A stretch of 64,000 bases of DNA from Limnanthes douglasii subsp. nivea (Eukaryota > Streptophyta > Magnoliopsida > Brassicales > Limnanthaceae). Under the pieces are notes generated by a model. That model had not been told where the DNA came from, did no database searches, and saw nothing but the letters and a program-made list of their open reading frames with translations. Position 1 is the stretch's first letter. Each line of letters opens with the position of its first letter. The stretch covers positions 201,523,273 through 201,587,272 of the forward strand of contig JAUPFV010000002.1 in NCBI GenBank assembly GCA_036936605.1, written 5' to 3'. Both the position numbers and the translations under genes were made by a program. Below, one piece after another: positions 45,811 through 58,094 of the stretch.

Positions 45811-48692
45811 ATAGGAAAACTTGCTTCTCATCAACTCTTGATAATGCGCAGTTCTGAAATGTGCCTGCACCCTCTTTTCTTCAACCAAATCCAACTGATC
45901 CCTCATAACCATCCCATTCTTGATTTCAAGATAATTTTGAACCTTGAATGAAGGGAGAGTTGCCTCTATAGGTGTGATTTCATCAATCGCATAAACTAAA
46001 GCAAATGAAGACTCTTTTGTGGGTATATACGGAGTAATCAGGTATGCCCATAGTACCTCTTCCACGTAACTCGACCATTTCTCAACAGCTCTTTCTGAAT
46101 TATTTTTTAAAACCTGACAGAATGATCTGATCTTTTACTTCAACTTTCCCATTGGCTTGGGGATGAAAATGAGAAGAAAAATAAAGCTGAATTATTCTAG
46201 ATGCACAAAAAGTATCCATGTCCTTATTATTAAACTGAGGTCCATTATCTGTGGTAATGTGTCTAGGAATTCCAAATCTGCAGCATATGCTGGATAGAAT
46301 AAATTTAATGACTACTTTAAAAGTTGTTTCTGATTATGGTATAGCCTCTATCCATTTGGATAAGTAATCTATTGTCACAATTATGGTATGATAACCCCTG
46401 AAGCCATTGGGAAAGACCCAACCAGATCAAGTGTCCATCTATCAAATGGTATAGCTTCAGATATTGATTCTATGGGTACTGCTGGCACCTTAATGGAATT
46501 TTTATATCTTTAACAAGGATCACATCTCTTCACCAGATCTTTAGCATCTACCATGAGGCGAATAATATTAAATTAGTAAGACTCTTCTAGTTAAAACTTT
46601 ATAACCACAATGTGGTGACAATCTGATAGAACACTGTGGGACTCATTTAATCTGAGGCAACGCAGTAGAGATCTGCTGAAATATTTTTATAAAGTACCCC
46701 CGTCAAGAGTAGGAAACGACAAGCTTTGTATCTCACTTTCTTAACCAAAGCCTTATCCGGAGATAAAACTCTGTTAGTGATAAACTCTTGGATTTCAGTC
46801 CTCCAATCTTTAAAGAGTGCATCAGATACGTGCAAATTTTCTCCAACTTCAAGTTTACTTTCTCCATTTTCATCTATGGAAGGACATTCTTGCATAAGAA
46901 TCCATGGATACGCTTCAGAGTATGTTATAGAGACTAAGGAATCTGCCATGACTTTTTTCTGATGTAGGGACGTGCTTATATCTGACGCTTTTAAAGCCAA
47001 TTGTGACTTTCTTCAACATTTGTAAATATTTTACCATGTTTTCTTTCCTGGCTTTGGATTACCCTTGGGCCTGATGGATAAGCAGTTGGGAATCACTTAT
47101 TAGTTGGACTCTTTTAGCCCCACATATATGAGCTAACCTTAACCCAGCTATAACCGCTTTATATTTTCACTCATTGTTGGATGCTCTGAAGCCAAAATAT
47201 ATAGCTTGCTACGAGGTATCACCATAAAGACAAGTTATGCAAATTCCAACTCAACATCTCAGCGTACTAGACCCACCATTCGTTTGGACTACCGATTCTC
47301 TTTTAAATTTAGTGACTTTTGTTTCTTCATGAGGCCGTTTAGTGTGGAATCCTACTAAGAATTCGCCCTAAACTTGAGTTTTAATTGTTGTCCAAGGCGC
47401 AAAAAATAAATGTCATAATCTCCAAGTTCAACTGACCACTTGGTCATTCTTCCCGATATGTCAGCCTTTAATAGCACATTCTTCAAGGGAAAAGAAGTTC
47501 GAATTGTGATTGAATTTGCTTGAAAGTAAGGCCTCGCATTTCTAGCAGTTATCGCCAAAGCCAGCTTCTCCAATTTAAATACATTTTTCAGCTTCTAACA
47601 AACTTTTGCTTATATAATAAACTGGACGAGGATAATCATCCACTTTTTGTACTAACACTACACTTACAACATACTCCGATAAGACCGATACATATAGATT
47701 CTTTCTCCATCAACAGGTTTGAATAATGTCTTGCGTGAAGATAAGAAATTCTTAATTTCAAGGAACACTTGATCAAAATTAGGAGACCAATTGAAGTCTT
47801 TTTCATTTCTTAAGACTTGGAAACATTGAGCACATTTGTCTGATGACCTTGAAATAAACCGTTTTAAAGCCGCTAATCTTGCAGTTAACATCTTGACTTC
47901 TTTAGTATTCCAGGGTGGATCCATAGTCAACAATGCATTCAACTAGTCAAAGTCATCCTAATCCTTTTCTCGCTTACATGATTGGACACCAAAGGTGCAT
48001 TTCTCCAGATTTATATTTTAATTGATGGCCTCTAGTTGGGAAAACATTTCATAAATATAATAAATATAATACTCTTCTTTAGGACTCTTGACCATCATAT
48101 CATCGATATAGACTTCTATATGTCTTCTGCATGAGTAGCAAAGGCCTTATTCACCAATCGTTGATAAGTGGCTCCCAAATTTCTTAACACAAAAGGAATT
48201 ACCTTATAAAAATGAATCCTTCTTCCAATGATGAATGTGGTATGGTCTTGATCATCAGGATTCATTTGTATTTGATTATGCCAAAAGAAGGCATCCATGA
48301 AAGATAACAACTTGTTCCCTGATGTAGAGTCCACAAGATGATCTATCTGGGGCACTGGGAAAGGATCTTTAGGGCAAGCTTTATTGAGGTCTATGAAGTA
48401 AATGCACATACACAATTTTCCATTCTTTGTATTGACCAAAAAAGGATTAGCTATCCATATGGGATATTGGGATTCTTTGATATGCCCTATCTTGGTTAAC
48501 CAATCTACTTCTTGGACAATTGCTTTGGATTTTTCTTTTGAAAAAAATCTTCTTCTTTGTGCCACTAGCCCAAGATCAGATCGGATAAATAGCTTGTGAA
48601 TAATAATTGTGACTAATCACTGGGATTACCGCACTAGGAGCCTCCCTCAGATTATTTATCTTGTTTTGGTAAGTAGAAGACTCTACTGATTG
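45811..48692 (-). pseudogene. Element C pol relic (RT to integrase)
   Basis: RT at 48565-48116 (ESQYPIWIANPFLVNTKNG, DAFFWHNQI, YQRLVNKAF); the YIDDMM catalytic box survives just beyond. RNase H 47942-47355 (AALKRFISRSSDKCAQCF, then SFPLKNVLLKADISGRMTKW). Second RNase H 47300-46880 with SITYSEAYPWI at its end. Integrase from 46640: TTDNGPQFNN-like and FHPQANG-like remnants, then to 45811, where ALVYAIDEITPIEATLPSF and HYQELMRSKF are preserved. The last codons continue at 35803-35590. Many stops and frameshifts. Confidence 0.82.
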
Positions 48693-51417
48693 CTATTCCT
48701 TGTTAATATTTACTGCTTGTAGTTATTTTGAAGCAAGATCAAAGACATAACATTCACGAGCTATCTTTTGGCTACTTCGTACGACGCCTACTTCGCCTCC
48801 CAAAATATATTTCAAATATTGATGGACACTAGAGGCTACTGCATGCATCCTAGATAGCCTAGCCCTACCAAATATAGCATTGTAAGATGTCGGATAATCA
48901 ACTACCACAAACAATAGTCTTACCAACTTCTTGAATGGCCCTTTGCCCTATTAAACCTCTTCTTTAAATTCCCCGATTTTATCAGCCTACTTTCAGTAAA
49001 CCCGACTATGGTTCTATTTGACCGTTGGATAACTGAGGGATTTCTCATTTGCTTGTAAGCTCATAGGAACAATATATTTTTCGAACTGCCAGTATTATTT
49101 AGAATCCTTCGTATATGATTGCCTTTGATAGATGCCCATATTACCACAGCATCTTCAGGTGGCCTGACAATTTTACTTAAATCATCTTCATCAAAGACAA
49201 TGAACGAAATAGTGCTTTTATAGAGATGTATATACATTTTCCCTCTATCTGAGTTGTTAGGAAATTGGCATGTTTTTTTCTTAAACAACCTGAGGCTGTC
49301 GTCACAGTATCTCCCCCAAAAATAGTAAGAGATTAAAAAAGGTTATGCATATTGGATATTGTAGAAACCTTTTATGTTATCACTCTATCCTGATTTCAAT
49401 CTGGATCAGGATCTAGATTTTCGGAACCCACATCAAAACTTTCCATAATTACCATATTATCTTCTTGTCTAGATGCTCCTATACTTTGTCCTTGAGCAGT
49501 TAGTGATGCAGTTCGGACTGTATTTGGATTAGATTGGGTATTGGCTTGCATATTCCCCCCTTGTTGTTATTTAACAAAAGCTGACAACTTCTCTCTCTCA
49601 ATTAAGCTCTGCACGTCTTGTGACCCACATCATTGTGGTATTTATAAAAATGAGTATTTCGAGTATCTCTAGGAGACTGAATTGGTGTTAGTCTTCTAAA
49701 ATGCACAACATTCTTAGTTTTATCATAAATGGTAGCCACATTCTCCCCTAGTTCGGCAAACCATCCAGGTTAAACCCATGGACCTATCTTGGGTTTAAAT
49801 TGTTGGGATTTACTTGATTGATTCTGTCTTGGCTGATGTGATCCTCGTCTGGGATATTTAGGCATGTAATTAACTGTGGCCTGAGATTGAGTACTAGCTT
49901 GTGGTATTGGTGTTGTTGGAGCAGAATTATTTTGGCATGGTACTCTAGATTTCTTAGTCTCTTCCACCATAATCTGTTTCCCGACCTAATTTAATACTAC
50001 GCCCCATGTCATCGCTTTTTTTAGAGTTACTGAATCAAACAATTCACCCGGATTAAAACCTTGCCTTAGTGAAGCAATGGCCATTTATTTAAAAGAATCA
50101 GCCAACATGTTCTTCGTATTCACAATATGGCTGATGTATTCTTTCAAAGATTCATTCGACTCTTACAAACAATAGATTATAGTGTCACCATTCCTTTTAA
50201 GCTCTTTATTCCCCACGAACTGTCTCTGAAATACCATCGAGAACATATCAAAGTTCCTTATTGATTCATGTGGAAAACTATTACACCACTTTAAATCACT
50301 CTCGTTGAAAGTTTTTTAGAAAGCCCGACATAAACGTTTATCATCATCATCGAAATTCATCATAAAATTCTTGAATTTCTGGTTATGATTATGAGGGTCT
50401 TTACTCCCGTCATACTTCTCCATCTTGGAATTGTCAAACCTCATGGACACATGTCTAAAGAGTATTTTTTTAGGACAAGGGTGATTGCCTCCAATTATGG
50501 TTACGGATAAAGACTTACTTGGTTCATATTGGGTAGAAAATTGATCACTCAGTAGATGATCAAAATAGTGATCTGCCGACCCTTTTATTTTCCTCTGATA
50601 CTTAGTCTTTTTCATTTTTCTCTTCCTGTCCCTTTCCTTGAATGTTTTTTGGTTAAGTTTATTTTCATTTTCTGACAGCCATGCTCACTACTAGATGAAG
50701 AAGATCAATGAGAGTCAGAAGTAGTGGTGGAGCTATCAAAAGATTCGGATGTACTCTTTACTTGTTTTTCCTCACGTACCTTTTTAGGATTGGTATGAAC
50801 TTTTGGGGGCTGATCATTCTCGCCTTGTTTGTTATCGTCCCCAGACTCATCTGTAGATACACCTCCCACGTCAGAATTTTCTTACAACGATATTTATGTC
50901 TGCCTTTGGGCCCTCAAAGCTTCAATCTCAGCCCTCAACTTATCACGTTCATCTTGGCTTTGAATAGTAACTCGTCCCTGGACTATCGACTTTGGTGACA
51001 GATAGTCCCTAGACTTTTAAAAGTCCGTTCGTAGTCCCTGGACTATCCAGTTTGGTGGCATATAATCCGTGGACTTTCAAAAGTTTGTTGGTAGTCCCTG
51101 GACTATCCAGTTTGGATAAAGTTAGTCCCATCCGCATGTTTATTAAGGGGACTAACTTTATCAAAAATAGAAAGTCAAAGGACTAAATTTATTGAAAATG
51201 AAAAGTTGAAGGACTATCTGTCACAAAAATTGATAGTCAACACATGCAAGAGGATTAACTTTATCCAAACTGGATAGTCCAGGGACTACGAACGGACTTT
51301 TGAAAGTCCAGGGACTATCTGTCACCAAGTGCGATAGTCCAGGGATGAGTTACTGTTCAAAGCCCGTTCATCTTGCATGAATTGTCTTTAATTAATATTG
51401 TGATTAACATTAGACAT
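48693..51417 (-). pseudogene. Element C gag-protease relic
   Basis: Start ATG at 51417 (MSNVNHNIN, then a stop). The frame is interrupted by the MITE at 50956-51364. 50615-50316 keeps the gag domain (RFDNSKMEKYDGSKDPHNHNQKFKN). 49970-49770 is the Gln/Pro linker. 49288-49061 is protease, with NTGSSKNILFL where N has DTGSS, so the catalytic Asp is replaced by Asn. 48926-48723 reads FVVVDYPTSYNAIFGRARLSRMHAV. It ends at UAG 48695-48693, preceded by a separate TAA. Confidence 0.82.
50956..51364. mobile_element. Mutator-type MITE (409 bp) in element C gag
   Basis: Terminal inverted repeats of over 100 bp start GGCTTTGAATAGTAACTC on the left and GGCTTTGAACAGTAACTC on the right arm, and contain repeated GTCCCTGGACTATC and GGACTTTCAAAAGTCC modules. 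Perfect 10-bp duplications CGTTCATCTT flank it (50946-50955, 51365-51374). Removing it restores the gag reading order. Confidence 0.92.
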
Positions 51418-51559
51418 AGTACCATGCCCATTATCCTCTCTTATCACGTCATTTTCATGATGCAACACCTCATGAATATTGAGATTCATATCGCAAGGAT
51501 TTCCGAACTTCGTATTACAAGTAAGGTTTTGAATGGAGCTATTCAGGTACCTTTAGTTT

Positions 51560-51951
51560 CCACTATGGTCGCCAATTTGGTAATGATAAAATCTTGATCA
51601 AGGGTAAAACCGGGAAAACCTTTAGGTGGAGTAAATTAACTGTTTTTGTAAGGGTTTGTGAGAGAAAATAGGTATTTAATGTTTTTGGAAAAAGTCCAAC
51701 CCTCTTAATGATGTTCATTGGGGTATTAATAGTGTTTTTCTCTAACCCATGGGTCGTGCGGGTTGGATCTTATAGTTAGGTCAATCATATAAGCCCCTAA
51801 GAGTAAGAAATTATTGTTAGGGACATAGTTGAGTCATTGTCTCACTCAAACTATTGTTCATCCATTGGTTTTTATTTGATCTTCCTGAAATGCCCTTCAT
51901 ATAATATTAGAATCACTGCTGATATGCTTCCAGCAATATATGAATTGATCA
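51560..51951 (-). repeat. Element C 5' LTR (~374 bp) and primer-binding site
   Basis: The primer-binding site TGGCGACCATAGTGG (51574-51560) is preceded by an LTR end CATTACCA at 51578. The LTR start is placed at TGATCAATTC (51951) by length comparison with other copies, which is less certain. Confidence 0.65.
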
Positions 51952-52942
51952 TGTATAACAAGTTTTTAAATTCAGGTTAGAAACAACAAGTAAATCTAAA
52001 TCAAGGTTTGATATAAAAAACGCTTTCACGTAAGAAATATTTTAGGAGATTTGAAAAACATGTGTTATGTTCTTGAATACATTACCTATTTATAGATATG
52101 ACCAAACCCTTCCAAAGGGTTATAATTGGTGTGGTTTATTTTTGTCTGAGGGTAAGTTTGTAATTTTTGTTTAAAGTTATGTGGAAGTTTGTGAGTATTT
52201 AATATTTGGGTAGAGAGTAGAGGGAGAATTAAGCAGCCTGGTTGTATTTAATTTTCATTACCCTCATTTAATGTTGGTGGTTGGGTATTTATACCCTTAC
52301 ATTTGGGCCTTATGGGCTTTCGGGTCATGTTTAATGGACCCGAGTCAGGTTCAAGGACCCATGAGCTCTTAGTAGTAGAGCAGGAAGCTTAGTCAAGAAG
52401 TGATTAGGTTTTTAAGTACATTAGTTCTGTTCGAACAGTCCAATGGATGATGGTGTCCGAATTATCACCGTCCGGTTAGGAAGACAGCGTCTGAACTGAC
52501 CCTGTTCGAAGTCGTAACGGAATCCGGACTCATCAATAATCATTTACAAAAAAATATGTAAAGTCACACCATTCAAGAAGTATATATTGGGAAATTCAAT
52601 TTTTCAAGAATAACACATTTGTTCGTCTTTGTTGCGACCAACCCTACTATGGCCATGAAACAAATCTTGTTAGCACAACTATTCCGGTGAATAACTGTGT
52701 GGTTGGGATGTTGGTTGCGATCAGACCTAGCTGGTCACGACCAAGTCATGCAGAAAAGTTCGAGAAACTTGATTTATGTTAGGTCTAGACTTTGATCACG
52801 ACGAGCCTTGTGTTGATCGCGGTAAAGTCCTCCTGAATTTTTTTAATAGGTTTGTCTAGCCTAATATTGTATTGTTACTTCACCAACTTCGATCATCTAA
52901 GCTCCTCTTCAGATCATCTACGTTTAATCAAGATTTCCAACA
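51952..52942 (-). repeat. Ty1/copia 3' LTR, interrupted by a solo LTR
   Basis: On the minus strand the LTR starts TGTTGGAAATCTTG at 52942, directly after the copia polypurine tract CAAGTGGGGGAT. It contains a TATA box CTATAAATAGG near 52096-52086 and ends near GTTATACA at 51952, where element C begins. Without the solo LTR it is about 577 bp. Confidence 0.7.
52127..52535 (-). repeat. Solo LTR of the N/A/E Tat family (409 bp)
   Basis: Starts TGATGAGTCCGGATTCC at 52535, ends CCACACCA at 52127, with TATAAATAC at about 52293-52285. It is flanked by ATAAT at 52122-52126 and 52536-52540. A single LTR with an intact duplication means recombination between two LTRs removed the interior. Confidence 0.92.
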
Positions 52943-54850
52943 ATCCCCCACTTGTTAAATCTTCTATATTTTATCTCTATCTTGAGATAATTCTTGTGCA
53001 TAATATAAAATACCTTTTGTTTTGAATTTACCTTAGTGTAAAGATAACAAAGATCAATCGAAAAAATTGTAGTCGTAATTTTGAAGCAACCTCCAACGTG
53101 ACATAACCAACGATCTTACACACACAATTATTTTTATCAAATATTTGTCCACATTACACTTTAGCTCCAATTTAAAAATCATAACTTCAGATAGACTCAT
53201 TTTCTTATGAGAGGCGGCACCACCTCTAGATTCTCATATGTATAATTCTTATAGTATTTTTGTTACGTTTAGAAACATATGTCACACTTGGACTGATATG
53301 TATTAAAACTTCATTTTGAACTTATCCCTCAATGGTAATGGCCAACATATCTCACAAGTATCACGTATGAAACTCTAATTTATTATTTATATGTTGGACC
53401 TTTCACAAAAAAACTTTTGTTACCTATTGAAAATTTGATGTTTAGATTCTCAATAGTCAAATTGGGCTCCCATCATTTGTAAAATAATTATTTCAAAAGT
53501 CTTAGTCACATCTCTCTAGATGTAGAGATTACCATTTCCCGAGCTAATAGTTTGGTAAACGGATCTGATAAGCTCTCACTAGAATGTACATATGAGACAT
53601 ATAATTCTACTTTGTATTGATTGTCTAACATACTCATGTATTAGACTTATATGTCATGACTTTCCATTGTAGATTTCATTGTGTGTTGTGTCTACTGGTT
53701 ATTAAATATCACAATTTATTTGTATTGTCATATTCTCCTTTTAAGTGAATAGTATATTCAACAAGAGATCGTTTAACCATTCAACGTCCTTACATGTTGC
53801 ATCTAATGCTATGAAATCATCCTGCATATTTGAGTAGGATATACACTTTTTTTTTATCCCTAGGAAACAACACCACCTGTAAATGTGAACATCCACCATG
53901 ATATACACATCCAATTACATCCACTAGACTAATGATCCAATTTTGTTTTTTAAGTACATCAATACCCTTCTCATTACATTTCAATATTTATGACTTTGAT
54001 TACTCATAAATTAACTCAATTTACTCGCCAAAAAATATATATCTTCCTTAGTACATGAATTCGCATACATTAAACTTTCTGTTACACTAACGTATTCTAA
54101 TTGAGCCCCCACTCTCCCCTTATTTTTAATATTTAAACTATGATAAAATAGTGTTTGTGTTTTTTTTTAAATTAAGGTGTTTGAAATTATCAAGTTCCTT
54201 CTCAATGTAATTAGATTGACTTAAGGTATAACCCCCATTATTTTTTAATACTTTAATTTTTTAAATAGTGTCTACTTCATTAAGATCCTTTATCTTAAAA
54301 GTAGACAATATAAATATCTTTGTTTCATTACTTTCTTGAATATCATTACTTAATATAAGAAACATCTACATATAGACATATATTGGTTATTATATCCATA
54401 CGAACTATAATCTATAAACATTTGTCTGGTGTATCATGTATAAACACATTTAATACAATAGCATGATCAAACTTTTCATACCACTTTTTAGGTGTTTTGT
54501 TTAAGACCATTTAATTATTTAACAAGCTTATAAAACTTAGACTCATTTGTCAGAATTACAAAACTCACGGACTATTCCATATATGGTCTCATACCCAAAT
54601 GTATAATCTATGGATGATATTATTTACATATATGAGTTAATATCGTTTTCTAAAAAAACACTATTGGAATATTTTGGGTGATTTATTTATAATTTCCTTC
54701 TACTAAGTACAAAGAAATATTTTGAGATTCTATATCATAGGATCCTAAATCTTTAGGTCTCGTTTCATTTTGATTCCTACGAAGTTCTCGTGGTTACTCA
54801 TTAACCGGAGGCACTTTTTTACTGGATAAATTATCTTTTGCAACTGGTGC
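52943..54850 (-). pseudogene. Ty1/copia RT-RNase H relic
   Basis: On the minus strand, RT tail at about 54360-54150: a NETKIFILSTFKIKDLNEVD stretch followed by NNGGYTLSQSNYIEKEL. Then RNase H pieces at about 53900-53520: VDVIGCVYHG, a TMES remnant, and YVHSSESLSDPFTKLLARK, the canonical end of copia RNase H. There are many stops. The polypurine tract CAAGTGGGGG at 52952-52943 and the LTR at 52942 follow. No gag, protease or integrase was found upstream. Confidence 0.78.
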
Positions 54851-55530
54851 TGCCAAATTCTTCATTAAACTGTAGTAATAGTCCTTTTGTAACGGATTTG
54901 AAACCGTAGATGTCGGTTGCATCTACGTAGTTGTTAACAAATAGCGATTGCCATCGGAAGACAAATGCCACTAAAATCCGCTAAAAATGTGATCCGAATG
55001 AAAATAGATCATGTTGTTACCAACTTCGTTGTAAATTAGTTACAAAATATTATACCAATATCGATCATCTAACTTAAATGTCGTTACAAATTAATGTTAA
55101 ATTTATATATATATAAAAAGATAACTATGCAACCTTTGTAATATCTAGGTGGTTGTATCTACAAAATCAAAGTTTGATATGAATTTAAAATAAGAGAATA
55201 TATAGGTTTGGTTTATGTTAAGAACATGTTTAATCTATATGTTATATTTCGGTTTTCGGTCGTGTTGCACGCAGTTCGTGCGACGCACAGCTTCGTCATC
55301 GCACGATCGTGCGACTTGCTAACCGTAGTCGTCGCATGATACGAAGATAGAAGCGTGTCTCATGCGACCGCATGGAAGACATGTCTCGTACGATAGCACT
55401 AAAGACATGTCTCGTGCGACCGAACTGTTATATAAACTCATAGTTTTCAATTACATATTTTGTAGGAAGAACCTGCCCAGCCTCCATTTATCGATGCCGA
55501 CTACAATTGAATATTCAATACCGATAGGTT
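54851..55530. other. No gene; cluster of palindromic CGCACGATCGTGCG-type words
   Basis: AT-rich until about 55250. At 55255-55430 there are repeated words such as TCGCACGATCGTGCGAC, CATGCGACCGCATG and GACATGTCTCGTGCGAC. Similar words recur at 56360-56750 and 61290-61500. Confidence 0.6.
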
Positions 55531-56376
55531 TTTAATCAAGACAAATTGGATGCTTTTGTGGACATTGAATCGAAGAAGATCAACTTTGTCACAATTAGAA
55601 AGCTCTACGATAGCGGGAAATGGGGAAGGACTCCTATGTAAGAGTATGTTTGCGAGCGATACGGTGTATTCGTATCAAAAGCGAAACCGGAAACTTTGAG
55701 AAAGCGGAAGACATCGACGAAGAAATGTAATTGTCCGTTTGCGCTAAAAGGTCATCCGATCGACGTACTAGTCATGAAATGACGTTTGGAGGTGATAAAC
55801 GGTACTCATAATCATGAACCCTACGTTTGCCTAGATGGTCATTCCCACGCTTGTAGGCTAAAACGAGATGAAGAGGAACTAGTTCGTAGTTTCTCTCACC
55901 TCGGTTCGCACCATATGGAGATATATAGTGGTTTGAAGTACCAATATCCCGAGAAAATTTCGAACATGCGTGCAATCTACAATTGTCGCCAAAAATATCG
56001 GGATGTTGAGCACGGGGGACAAACGCAAATGCAATATTTGTTGACGAAGTTGAAAGAGAATGGATACTCGACGTGGGAGCGTTTGAAAGATGATTCAAAG
56101 GTGATCACTGACTTTTTCTTCGCACATCCTACTAGCGTAGACTTATTACGTACATTCCCAAATGTGTTATTCATGGATTGTACATACAAGACGACTAGGT
56201 ATAAGATGCCGTTATTAGAGATTTTCGGTTTAACGGCGACTTTCATTACATTTACCGTTGTGTACGTATTTATGAGCGGAGAGAAGATTGGAAACTACGT
56301 ATGGGCTTTGGAAACTCTTCGTGGTTTGATGATGGATAGCGTATGCGCGACCTCGTTTTTCCCCAATCGCATGTGA
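55531..56376 (+). pseudogene. MULE transposase, truncated
   Basis: The N-terminal part (55531-55780) has FVTIRKLYDSGKWG, then a FAR1/WRKY-like zinc region CERYGVF...KKCNCPFALKG with stops, and HNHEPY. The 196-codon open stretch 55786-56376 continues: LVRSFSHLGSHHMEIYSGL, RAIYNCRQKYR, QYLLTKLKENGYSTW, then the MULE catalytic region FPNVLFMDCTYKTTRYKMPLLEIFGLTA, which contains the first catalytic Asp, and NYVWALETLRGLM. The second and third catalytic residues and the C-terminal zinc knuckle are missing. The frame runs straight into the 90-bp tandem array. Mutator-like transposases cut and paste elements with long inverted ends. Confidence 0.85.
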
Positions 56377-56745
56377 CGCTAGGCTAAATTGTTGGCCCTA
56401 TTTTTGAGATAGAGGGCTTATATCGCACGCCCGAAATGCGAATACCTTTGGCCCCAGTCGCATGCGACGCTAGGCTAAATTGTTGGCCCAATTTTTGAGA
56501 CAGAGGGCTTATATCGCACGCCCGAAATGCAATGGCCTTTGGCCCTAGTCGCATGCGACGCTAGGCTAAATTGTTGGCCTTATTTTTGAGACAGATGGCT
56601 TATATCGCACGCCCAAAATGCGAAGGCCTTTGGCCCCAGTTGCATGCGACGCTAAGCTAAATTGTTGGCCCTATTTTGGAGACAGAGGGCTTATATCGCA
56701 CGCCCAAAATTCTACTGCCTTTGGGCAATGTCGCATGCGACGCAA
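56366..56745. repeat. ~90-bp tandem repeat, about four copies
   Basis: Units start near CGCATGCGACGCTAGGCTAA at about 56369, 56459, 56550 and 56640, and each ends GCCTTTGGCCCCAGT-like. They are highly similar. The palindrome GTCGCATGCGAC opens each unit. Confidence 0.9.
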
Positions 56746-56919
56746 ACCCTAATACATTATGGCCTAAACAATGCGGTTTATACTATTGTTGGATTAAGAT
56801 AGCATTAAAAAGAGAAATTTTAAATTTAAAGTTGGACAGTACACTTGAAGGAAATACATAAAGACGAAAACAACAAGTTAACACCTTAACTTAAACAAAC
56901 ATAAGAAAATAATTAAACA

Positions 56920-57320
56920 ACAATGTGCCAACAGCCAAAATGCTCAATCGTCGAAGTAATATCCCAAGTTGTCGTCAGAATCAACCCCCTCCTCCCGTTC
57001 GGTAATCCTATCTTGAAGATACGCCACCATATCCCTAGTGATGTAGTCTACCACCGTCATGTTCTAGACGGCGGCCGCTTCTTGCTTAATTTTATATGGA
57101 AAAACAAAAAATGCTGGAGCGGTTTACAAAAGAGGTACCTCTGCTTGATTTGTTCACGGTTACATACGAGAAGACCTCCAGTTTGTAAACGGCCGTAGCC
57201 GTAGTACATCTTACAAAGCACTCAATAAAAAAACGCATCACTAGTATCTTCCCCCATCTCTCGGCGGGCAATCTTCACCGCCTCAAGCAAATGGTAGTCT
57301 TCACGAGGAGTAAACGCCAT
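56920..57320 (-). pseudogene. SANT/Myb-like fragment
   Basis: On the minus strand from about 57319: MAFTPREDYHLLEAVKIARREMG, a stop, then CKMYYGYGRLQTGG and REQIKQRY. The pattern of a hydrophobic/acidic ED start, a middle helix and a basic final helix resembles the SANT/Myb-like module, and parallels the + strand ORF at 57680-58094 (EDQYLMRAS...CHMYFLYGRNG...RVDEVRARW). Assignment is tentative. Confidence 0.4.
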
Positions 57321-57429
57321 TTGTTAAATTGTTTATGTTTGAGTAGTGTTTATGAATGTTAAAGGTTTTGGAGTCCCTTTATATAGGGAAGTATAGTTTG
57401 GAGAGATTTTTTGTGTTTCGAGAACTAGC

Positions 57430-57548
57430 AGGAATTTTTAGTTTTGGAGAACGAGAGAGAGTTTTTAATTTTTGAGAACGAGCGGGATTTTTTTATTTTT
57501 GAGAATGAGCGGGAGTTTTTTATTTTTGAGAATGAGCGGGAGTTTTTG
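57430..57548. repeat. ~30-bp tandem repeat, four copies
   Basis: Units of TTTTTGAGAATGAGCGGGAG type, about 30-32 bp each, giving a repetitive NEREF(F/L)IFE frame. Confidence 0.85.
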
Positions 57549-57679
57549 GTTTCTTACTTTACACGTGTTACGTTTTCATTCACAGTTGTTGATTACGTTA
57601 TCTTCAATGAAACTGTCTATAAATAGAAGCCTTATTCACATTAAAGTGTAAATTAGTTGATAAATTAAGCAGAAAAATA

Positions 57680-58094
57680 TGTTCATGGACTGAGTTAGAA
57701 GATCAATATTTGATGAGGGCATCAGTTGAACCTGGTAATATGCACATTTCCAGAGGGGGGTAAAAGGTACTGCGAGGCATTGGTATGCCACATGTACTTC
57801 TTGTACGGAAGGAATGGTGTTGAGCCGCCTAGAATTTCAAGACGTGTTGATGAAGTGAGAGCTAGGTGGTCAGTCATGGTCACATTCCGTCAACATCCAG
57901 TTTCTGGCCTCACCAAATTGGAACGCCGTGTTGCGTGTAACTGGTTCAACTGTCAAGTCACGGATTCTATAACAGAGGACCAGCTGGATGCAGTCCGCTC
58001 CGACATTATTGACTTCCGGCTACAGGAAATCAGTGACTACAAGGATGTGAAAGAAGAAAGGAAGTTGATGAAATGGAACTGGCCTGATAGATAA
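57680..58094 (+). pseudogene. SANT/Myb-like DNA-binding-type ORF, frameshifted
   Basis: About 57686-57760 reads WTELEDQYLMRASVEPGN; a G-run at about 57755 shifts the frame into the open stretch 57726-58094: RYCEALVCHMYFLYGRNG, RVDEVRARWSVMVTFRQHPV, then ACNWFNCQVTDSITEDQL and a charged C-terminus ending at 58094. A W..ED..L start and a basic helix with RW are typical of plant SANT/trihelix-like accessory proteins carried by DNA transposons. The function is not established. Confidence 0.5.

Larger units (their letters stand above)
45811..51951 (-). mobile_element. Tat-lineage gypsy element C, right part (5' LTR, gag, pol)
   Basis: This is the 5' portion of an old element whose 3' portion is at 33592-35807, split by element N. 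It also carries a Mutator MITE in gag (50956-51364). Coding regions are collinear with N but contain many stops. The 3' LTR and N-terminal aORF half were lost at the B/C junction. Confidence 0.85.

Noticed and set aside
27793..51951. B and C as a single large element with two LTRs
   Set aside because: Their LTRs are strongly diverged, the outer flanks (ATTGT and TGTAT) do not match, and aORF and integrase are each present twice.
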